Below, in pieces: positions 56,923 through 64,000 of a stretch of 64,000 nt of DNA; positions within the stretch are counted from its first letter, which is position 1, and every line of letters begins with the position of its first letter. The DNA comes from Datisca glomerata. Taxonomy: Eukaryota > Streptophyta > Magnoliopsida > Cucurbitales > Datiscaceae. Below the pieces are notes generated by a model that was not told the DNA's origin, ran no database searches, and saw only the letters and a program-made list of their open reading frames with translations. Where the stretch lies: the NCBI GenBank assembly GCA_003255025.1, contig QANY01007891.1:310001-374000 (forward strand), given 5' to 3'. Both the position numbers and the translations under genes were made by a program.

Positions 56923-58665
56923 ATGGCGAATGTGACGGGTCAAATGCCGCTACCACGACTAACGAAGGTGAACTACATGAACTGGAGTATTCAAATGAAA
57001 GCTCTTCTCGGCTCTCAAGATGCATGGGAGGTGGTCGAAGAAGGTTTCGAAGAACCAAAAAATACCACGGGATATACGGCGGCTCAAAACAAGGTGTTGA
57101 AAGAGGCGCGAGCGAAGGATAAGATGGCATTATACATGTTGTTCCGAGCCGTTGATGAGTCAGGCTTTGAGAAGATTGCCTGTGCAACTACTTCAAAAGA
57201 AGCGTGGGATATTTTAGCAAAAGTGTTCAAAGGAGCAGCCGACTGAGTCAAGCAAGTGCGTCTCCAAACTCTTCGTGGCGAGTTGGAGAGCATGAAGATG
57301 CAGGAGTCGGAAAGTGTATCTGACTACATCACGCGTGTACAAGCCGTGGTGAACCAACTCATTCGTAATGGCGAAGCGTTAACCGATGCGCGAGTTGTGG
57401 AAAAGATTTTGAGATCATTAACTGACAATTTTGAGAATGTTGTGTGCACAATAGAAGAATCAAAGGACCTTGCGACGCTCATAGTCGATGAGCTTGCCGG
57501 TTCTCTCGAGGCACACGAACAACGTAAGAAGAAAAAAAAGGAGGAGACACTCGAGCAAGCACTTCAAACCAAGGCGTCAATCAAAGACGAAAAGGTATTC
57601 TATTCTCAAAATTTCTGAGGTAGAGGGCGTGGCCGTGGAAGTCGTGAAAATGGTCGCGGTGGTCAAGGCAGCAGTCATGAGAGGTACTATAAGGAGAAGG
57701 GACAGTCGAGCCAACCAAATTGGCGTGGAAGAGGACGCGGTCGAGGAAGAGGCGGCCGGTCGAACTATTCCAACATCGAGTGCTACAAGTGTTACAAGTA
57801 TGGTCACTATGCGAAGGATTGCAACTCCGACAAATGTTATAATTGTGGTAACGTGGGGCATTTTGCAAAAGATTGTCGAGCCGATAAAAAGGTGGAAGAA
57901 ACAACCAACCTAGTCTTGGAAGACGAAAATGAAGGCCTTCTCTTGATGGCTCAAAATGAAGTCAACATCAACAATGACACTCTATGGTACCTCGACTCGG
58001 GGACAAGCAACCATATATGCGGTCACGAGTACCTATTCAAAGAGATGCAAAAGATTGAAGATGGTCATGTGTCATTTGGAGATGCATCAAAGGTGGAGGT
58101 CAAAGGCCGAGGTACGGTTTGATACTTATAAAAGGATGGCTTAATAGGGTCAATCCAAGATGTTTATTACGTACCAGACCTCAAGACCAACATTTTGAGT
58201 ATGGGGAAACTCACGGAGAAAGGTTACTCATTACTTTTAAAAGACCGAGTACTACACTTGAAGGACAAGTAAGGGCGTCTGGTTGCTCTAGTCGAGATAG
58301 GAAGAAATCAGATGTACAAACTGAATTTGAGAAGCGTGCGAGAAAAGTGTTTACGAGTCAACGTAGAAGACAAGGCGTCGCTGTGGCATCTCCGCTTTGG
58401 TCACCTACATCAAGGTGGTCTAAAAGAGTTAGCAAAGAAGAACATGGTGCACGGGCTGCCGGACATGGACTATGAGGGCAAATTTTGTGAAGAATGTGTG
58501 TTTGGCAAACAAGCGAGAACCTCGTTTCAAAAGAAGACAGAATATCGAGCTAAACATACTCTCGAGTTGATTTATACCGACATATGTAGCCCAATCGCCC
58601 CTGAATCTTTCAGTGGTAAAAGGTACTTCATTACCTTTATCGATGATTTCTCACGGAAAACTTGG
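56923..58665 (+). pseudogene. Copia X gag, protease and integrase N-terminal part
   Basis: One single frame from 56923 (ATGGCGAATGTGACG) to 58665, interrupted only by TGA at 57244, 57616 and 58120 and TAA at 58129 and 58270. Gag: NYMNWSIQMKALLGSQDAWE (DUF4219-like), SKEAWDILAKVFKGA, the UBN2 block LQTLRGELESMKMQESESVS, an Arg/Gly-rich segment (57620-57765) and two zinc knuckles, C-YK-C-YKYG-H-YAKD-C and C-YN-C-GNVG-H-FAKD-C (57780-57876). Protease: WYLDSGTSNHICG (57985-58023). Integrase: LWHLRFGHLHQGGL (58381-58420; zinc-binding His), CEECVFGKQ, and IYTDICSPIAPESFSGKRYFITFIDDF (in two parts, 58570-58650; first catalytic Asp). It then stops at the inversion breakpoint. Confidence 0.92.
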
Positions 58666-58667
58666 GC

Positions 58668-60060
58668 AAAGGTTTCATACTTTTGACACATTAGATAAAC
58701 ATAACCAAAATGTGAGTTGTTATCAGTGAAGGTTACGAAGTATTCATAATCTCCTCTTACTTGGATATTCAATGGCCAACATATATCACTATGTATGAGT
58801 TCAAGGCATTAAATGGCTCTTTCACTATTTGTTGAAAAAATGTCTCTTAGTCAGTTTGCCTTCAATACGAGATAAGCATGTGGGTAGTGATCCCACACTT
58901 AAAGTTTGCAAAGGACCATCCTTCACAAGTCTTTTAATCATGTCGAGGCTAATCTGCCCAAGGCGTAACTGCTACAAATAGGTTAAATCGGTTGAGTCAT
59001 ACTTCAACCTTTTACTTTTGTTGTGTGAATCGTTATTCACTTCAGTGTCACATATCATTGGAACTATTGGTTTTATGTGAAACAGTTTATTTATTAAACG
59101 TGCAGTAGTAATTAAGCAGTCATTTCTAAAGATATCAATATTTTTATCAATGAAACTCAAATCGAATCCTTACTCAATTAAACTAGCTACTGAAATAAGG
59201 TTTTTCCCAAAAAAGAGGTATAATAAACATCACGTAAAAAATAAATAACAGTTATCAAGTTCCAACTGATATAGTCAATACTAGTGCTTTATTCCCCCAT
59301 ACGAACGACAAACTCAACCAAGATATCTATTAGAGATAATCCAAGCAGTTGCATATCCAATGGTTATCGACTCCACAGTGATGCACTTGTCACAACATGT
59401 CCACCTTACAGTGCCCTTACCATTTGCAACTTTTGAATTCTGCTTCTTAGCCTTATTCAGACCTCCTCTCGTGTTTCCTTTTAGTGCCAGAAGTGGAAGG
59501 ATTATTTTCAGTAAAGTTTGCCTCTCCAGTCTTCCTCATGCCCTTTAGAAATAAAATCTTAATGGCTTGCAACTCGTTCATAATCTCAGGAAGCGAGTAC
59601 CTCAACTTATTTATCAAATAATTAAGTTTAAAGTTCTCGAAGGTATCAGACTGAGTCTCTAGGATCATATCCACCTGAGCCTCATCATCAACCTCAGCAC
59701 CCATGATCACCATCTCATTCAGATAACTAATTATCAGCATCATATGTTCTTTAACAAGAGTTTCAGGTTTTATCCTACAGTTCATAAGGTTTCGCACAAC
59801 TACCTGTTTGGCTTAACGATCTTGATCTTCTAACATTTCAGTGATGTTCAACTTCATATCAGTTATGGTTTCTGAATTCTGATGTTGTTGTTGCAACACA
59901 TTGCTAACAGAAGCCAAGATGTAATATTTGGCCATATCATCAGAATGTAGCCAAGAAGCATAAGTATCATTTTCCTCTTAAGTTGATTCACAAAAAGGCT
60001 CAAAGGAACATGAGGTGGTGAGCACGAACTTGTGCTTTTCAATCGTCAGTACGATATCGA
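58668..60060 (-). pseudogene. Copia Y gag, protease and integrase N-terminal part
   Basis: Gag: KPETLVKEHMMLIISYLNEM (about 59775-59710), then DMILETQSDTFENFKLNY and LPEIMNELQAI (59700-59560), UBN2-type copia gag ending in a Ser/Lys/Arg-rich tail near 59455. The zinc knuckle and protease between 59440 and 59170 are badly decayed. FLIDKNIDIFRND-like and LINKLFHIKP (59160-59060) are the copia segment before integrase. LWQLRLGQI-like (58975-58945) is the zinc-binding start. NIQVRGDYEYFVTFTDNNSHFGYVYLM (in two parts, 58769-58690) is the beginning of the catalytic core with its first Asp. Confidence 0.82.
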
Positions 60061-60069
60061 GATTGTGTT

Positions 60070-61933
60070 TCCAATCACCGCAATAGTCACCAGTTAATGT
60101 TGTTCGTGTTTAAGATAGTTGAGAATGGTGATATTGGCATGATTATCAAATAGAATAAATAAAGCGGTGTAAATAAATGCTCAATTGTTTAGGAGAGTAT
60201 GATACATGATGCAACTACTTAAACATTTAAAAATCCATAAAAAATATTTCATCCATGATGTTACGATGAAAAACGATAGATTGTCTCACCAAGGGATGAA
60301 GTCCAAACTATCTCCTATTGCATCGAGACTCTTTTCGTTTGGTTAACGCTCAAATGTCTCCACATCTAGCTTAACCAATCACCAATGATTTTGGTCACCT
60401 TGGCCCCATTGACTAGCTTATAAGTGGGGATTCCAATGTCCTTCAATCTGAGTGTCTAACCAACGCATCGACTCTGAAAAGTTACTATGGACTAATAGTC
60501 CGTCTGTGGGACGGTCCTCCTGCCCCATCACTTACTTTAAAAATCTTAGCTTCTCAAGCAACTCAATGACTCAAAGCGACACGACTCCAAGTTTCTCCCA
60601 TTGAAGAAAGAACCGCTATGGGCAGTTCTAAACCACTCCTCATGGCACGACCAAGTTTGCGTTGGAGACCTTGGGAATGTTTCAACGTAAACGACCCTCC
60701 CACTTAGTTTTTTAAAAAAATTTAGACTTTTGGTTGTTTTTTAAAACATAACATTTATTAATTAGAAAAACATGATGAAGTTTATAAATCTTTTATTTAA
60801 TTTTAAATCCCAATTTAAAACCATAACTATTATAAATTTTACATTATAATTAAATTATAACCACTATAAATTAATCTACAATTATACATGTACATGCTAC
60901 ATGACAATTTGATATTGACATATCTCTAGTTTTATATGGCATGTTATATGATTATGCGTGATTAAAAGTGAATAATAAATAAATTATAAATTAATTTTTA
61001 AAATAATCTTTTTGGCGTCTGTAATTTTCTCATTCTTCTCCATGCACCCCCACCACTTTGTAACTCTTTACAAAAGTTCATTCCCATTTTAAAATTTAAA
61101 TTTAAAACATAAATTTCAAATTTCAAATTTCAAAATTCAAAATTTAAATTCCAGTTTCAAAAATTCAAAATTTAAATTTTGATCAAAACCCTTTAATTAA
61201 GAAAAACTATTTTTCTAATTAAATAATCTCATTAATTATTCCATTTTTCATTTTTTAATAAAATAAAAAAATAGCATCGATAATTATCTTTTTTGAATTC
61301 AAAAGATAAAAAGATAAAAAGATAATTATCTTTGAATTTAAAATTCAAAATTCAAAAGATATAAAGATAAAATATATAATTATCTTTTGAATTTTAAGTA
61401 TCTTTTATTCATTTAAAATTTAAAATTCAAAATTTTAAAAGATAAAAAAATGATAAGGGTTATCGCGAAACATCACAGGGTTTCCTAAACCGTAAATGTT
61501 ATCACCTAGGGTTTCACAAACCCTAGTCAGCAGGGCACGACAGCGGCCTACGACGGTGACAACTCTGGAACAGTATCGCCGATTGCCGAAATAGTAACTC
61601 TATTGTGAATGATGATCTCGGAGTGAACAGTATTATTGCGTGAACAGCTACATGAAATTTTCGAGGCGGCGACAGATTACATGGAATTTAAAAAAATATA
61701 ATTTTTGTAAGAAAATAAATTACATAAAATCATATACCTCAATTTTGGCGTACATCAATTCTATAATTGAAAAACAAAACGCCTAGAGCCAATAGATCAT
61801 GATCCATTCATAAACACATTCAAAATAATTTTGAATCTAACATACAAAAATATGCCAAGACCACAACATCCAACGATACATACGTTTAATCACAGAATAT
61901 GCATAATCAAGAAATCAAGGCTAGGGAACTAAT
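60070..61933 (-). other. Non-coding leader of element Y with simple repeats
   Basis: About 1.9 kb between primer site and gag with no coding similarity. It holds a less AT-rich part (60280-60710) and an AT-rich part with repeated short phrases (60720-61460). An unusually long leader for a copia element, possibly including a small later insertion that I cannot delimit. Confidence 0.4.
61075..61450. repeat. AT-rich short repeats
   Basis: Reiterated AAATTTCAAATTTC / AAAATTCAAAATTTAAA (61075-61170) and AAAAGATAAAAAGATAATTA / TCTTTGAATT phrases (61285-61450), partly forming inverted repeats (GATAATTATC). Confidence 0.75.
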
Positions 61934-63466
61934 TGTTGGATCGGGTTTTTAAAAGTTTGAGGAAAAATCATTGAACCATGGACGGTTCATGGGCAGAATA
62001 TCAAAAATATTTACATCAACCAATTTAATCATATTAGATATTAAAATCGTACATTCGATTATGAATACAAAGTTAAACGTACTCAAAAGAGTTGAAAAGG
62101 ATTTATACATTTTCGTTGTATCAGAGACTTTTTGAATTAGTGGAATCCTTATTTAATGCTTCACGTTCTTCGATCTTCAAATCCAAGAACTTCAATTAGT
62201 CTTCGCACCAACAACCACTCGTTGGATTCAGAAGTATATCTTGCAAGGATGTCGTTAGGAACTGAGTGTGGACTCTCAAAATAATTGAAGAAGAAAAATT
62301 TCTTTTCTTCCCCTATAAATTTGGCGGCAATAGTAAGAGGGGGAGAGAGAAACTTTTTTCTGCTCTATGTGATTAAGATTGTGTCAACACACTTAGGGAG
62401 ACAACCTTAATTGCATCCCTTATATAATAATTTTAGAATTTTCACATATATGTGTAATTTCTGAAATTCACCCCCATAATTTATAATTGTTGAAAATTGC
62501 ATCTCCCACCAAAGTCAATATTGTGTCCGAATTCATCAACCTAAAATTGAGAAATTTAAATTGACGTCCATCAATTTTTAATTAATTTCTCTTATTTACT
62601 AATTATCTAATAATTATAAATCAATTAATTAATTTGAACATCAATTAATTACTCTTCACTAATTAAGTGACAACATTCATCACATATGATTTTAGGAAAT
62701 ACACCTTAGCTCAAAACACATTTTGGTCCAACTGATATTGTTTCTTTTATTCCTGTTTTCATGAGCTACTCTTGAGACCGGATAGACCCACTTGAATAAA
62801 GCTATATGATTTAAATACCTGGTGAATTTATTTCTATAAATTTCTAACTTATTTAATCCTGACAACGTACATATCCACTATAGGTTCAATACTGGATAAA
62901 CACTTGATTCATGCGCGCTACATTTTCTGTTAATGTAAATAAACACTTTTATTTCACGATCCATAGAATATTTTAACACATTACCCTTTGTGAACATCAG
63001 TAACAAGAGCGAGATATAAAATTATCATTTTACCCTTCTTATTATTATTTTCTTAACTCATTTAATGATTGTGAATAAGAAAGACACAATAGTGAATTCT
63101 CGTACAATTCCCTATATCTTATTCAATGATATATTTCATTAAGTATCTTGCCAGGTTAATTTATTCACACACCCATCAATAAAGTATAAGGTGATATTGT
63201 TGTATTTTACAATCTAATCATGAATCTTCATATCTGTGAATCACACAACTCCAACATAGTTGAATCACGATCCCAACAATCGAGGTATTGTCCAGCAATT
63301 CGAACTCACTCCCTTGACGTATCAAAGATCATAACTAACTAGGTCAAGTTTCGTATTCACCTTAGGATTAAGATAATTATGAAAATACTCTTAAGGTATA
63401 ACAATTAGATTTAGAGCTAGATAAACGGTCTTACTCCAAACTAATTTGTTACTGGTCTATTCAAAT
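61934..63466 (-). repeat. 5' LTR of copia element Y (interrupted)
   Basis: On the - strand it ends CCGATCCAACA at 61934, and it matches 48927-50430 throughout (shared landmarks: the CCACGAACNGTTCGTGG palindrome, the TTCGTGTTCTTNGATCTTC-like block, AGTAAGACCGTTTATCTAGC). Similarity stops at 63466, where another LTR begins, so the outer end (about 365 bases expected from the 3' LTR) lies beyond that insertion, outside the window. The flank CTAAT precedes 61934. Confidence 0.85.
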
Positions 63467-64000
63467 TGCTAAGATCGGTAGGTTTTAAAATTAACTAAAA
63501 AATAAGTCTGAACCACGAACGGTTCGTGGGCGAAATATAAAAAAAATAATTAACTTATTTAATCGAATTAAATAATTTAAAATCAAACAACGTGTGATTA
63601 TGCATATACGATATTAAACTAGAAGATAAGGTTAGAAACAAGTTTTCACCTATACTTTGTATCGAAGAATTTCTAAACTAGCGGATTTTCTTCGAGCGTT
63701 CTTCGTGTTCTTCAAGCTTCGGGATCTGAATCACACACTTGAACTCCAAGAATGATTTGCAAATTTTGTCCACCAATAATCACCCGTTAATTTCAGAAAT
63801 ATCTCACGAGAATTTTGTATAGAAATTTAAGTGTGGGCTCTCAAAACGTTTGAAGGAAAAAATCAAATATCTTTCCTTCAATGCTCTCTAAATCGGTGGC
63901 AATCACTAGGGAGGGGAGAAAACTATTTTTCTCGGTATCTGGTATGAGATCTATATCTCTATCTCTCTCTATGCAATCAAATTGCTATTAGATATTTATA
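63467..64000 (-). repeat. Second, related LTR inserted in the LTR of Y (cut by window end)
   Basis: It begins TGCTAAGATCGGTAGG at 63467 and resembles the start of 61934 (TGTTGGATCGG) with the same palindromic GAACCACGAACGGTTCGTGGGCG near 63515 and TTCGTGTTCTTCAAGCTTC near 63705, but is clearly diverged. It is thus another member of the same LTR superfamily in the same orientation, probably nested in the 5' LTR of Y. Only about 534 bases are visible. Confidence 0.7.

Larger units (their letters stand above)
56624..58665 (+). mobile_element. 5' half of copia element X (5' LTR, gag, protease, integrase N-terminal part)
   Basis: 5' LTR 56624-56905 followed by a changed tRNA-Met primer site and a gag-pol frame that breaks off in integrase at FSRKTW (58665). 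The other half is at 43698-46252 on the - strand. Left flank 56619-56623 is ATTTC (GAAAT on the Z strand). Confidence 0.92.
58665..61933 (-). mobile_element. 5' half of copia element Y (internal part: leader, gag, protease, integrase N-terminal part)
   Basis: Reads leftwards from the LTR end at 61934. A degenerate primer site (ATTAGTTCCCTAGCC, 61933-61919) is followed by a long non-coding leader with simple repeats (60070-61900), then gag (60060-59450), protease remnant and integrase up to YVYLMCQKYETF at about 58668, where it meets X. The missing half starts with EKFKEYKA at 46249, so no residue appears lost in Y at the break. Confidence 0.88.

Noticed and set aside
57488..57904. Several 90-140 codon open frames on both strands over the Arg/Gly-rich part of element X gag
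   Set aside because: Shadows produced by the GGTCG/CGTGG-rich repeats; the true frame is the one continuous with gag and the zinc knuckles.
1..64000. CRISPR arrays, bacterial operons or organellar genes
   Set aside because: The window has introns, LTR retroelements and SINE features of a plant nuclear genome; no such structures were seen.

Overview
The window looks like nuclear DNA of a flowering plant, almost certainly a eudicot. It is AT-rich, carries degraded Ty1/copia and Athila-type Ty3/gypsy retrotransposons, a tRNA-derived SINE and an integrated pararetrovirus array, and has one intact intron-containing plant transcription factor gene of the SHI/STY/SRS family. I cannot name the species. 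About 0.7 kb is an assembly gap (27832-27557+1000, i.e. 27832-28557).

Layout. 1-13518: endogenous caulimovirid (plant pararetrovirus) array. Two partial copies lie on the + strand (joined near 3165) and one on the - strand, meeting in inverted orientation near 8184. Recognisable parts are movement protein, capsid with zinc knuckle, aspartic protease, reverse transcriptase, a TATA-containing promoter and two tRNA-Met primer sites. One + copy also carries a decayed AlkB-like 2OG-Fe(II) oxygenase domain. All genes are broken. 13519-20647: intergenic DNA with simple repeats, an LTR-like promoter and a transcript-end-like stretch. 20648-21783: the SRS gene (- strand, two exons). 22271-25843: intergenic.

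25844-30467: a nearly whole Ty1/copia element with perfect 5-bp target duplications and the assembly gap in its integrase. 31118-32015: remnant of a multi-exon Transposase_24-like gene (- strand) with a three-unit minisatellite beside it. 32568-33994: solo Athila-type LTR. 34771-39398: an old Ty1/copia element with both LTRs. 39399-43099: intergenic. 43100-43313: SINE.

43314-64000 is a nest of retroelements rearranged by an inversion. A Ty1/copia host element (called Z here) was invaded by two other copia elements (X and Y) and an Athila element. A segment of about 12.4 kb was then flipped, with one breakpoint in the integrase of X (near 46250) and the other in the integrase of Y (near 58666). 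X and Y are therefore each split into two halves of opposite orientation, and the rest of Z lies inverted relative to its own 5' LTR. The matching half-genes, LTR pairs and target-site duplications on both sides all fit this one event.

The only gene I believe to be functional for the host is the SRS transcription factor. Everything else is mobile or viral DNA in decay, with the copia element at 25844 and element X looking youngest.
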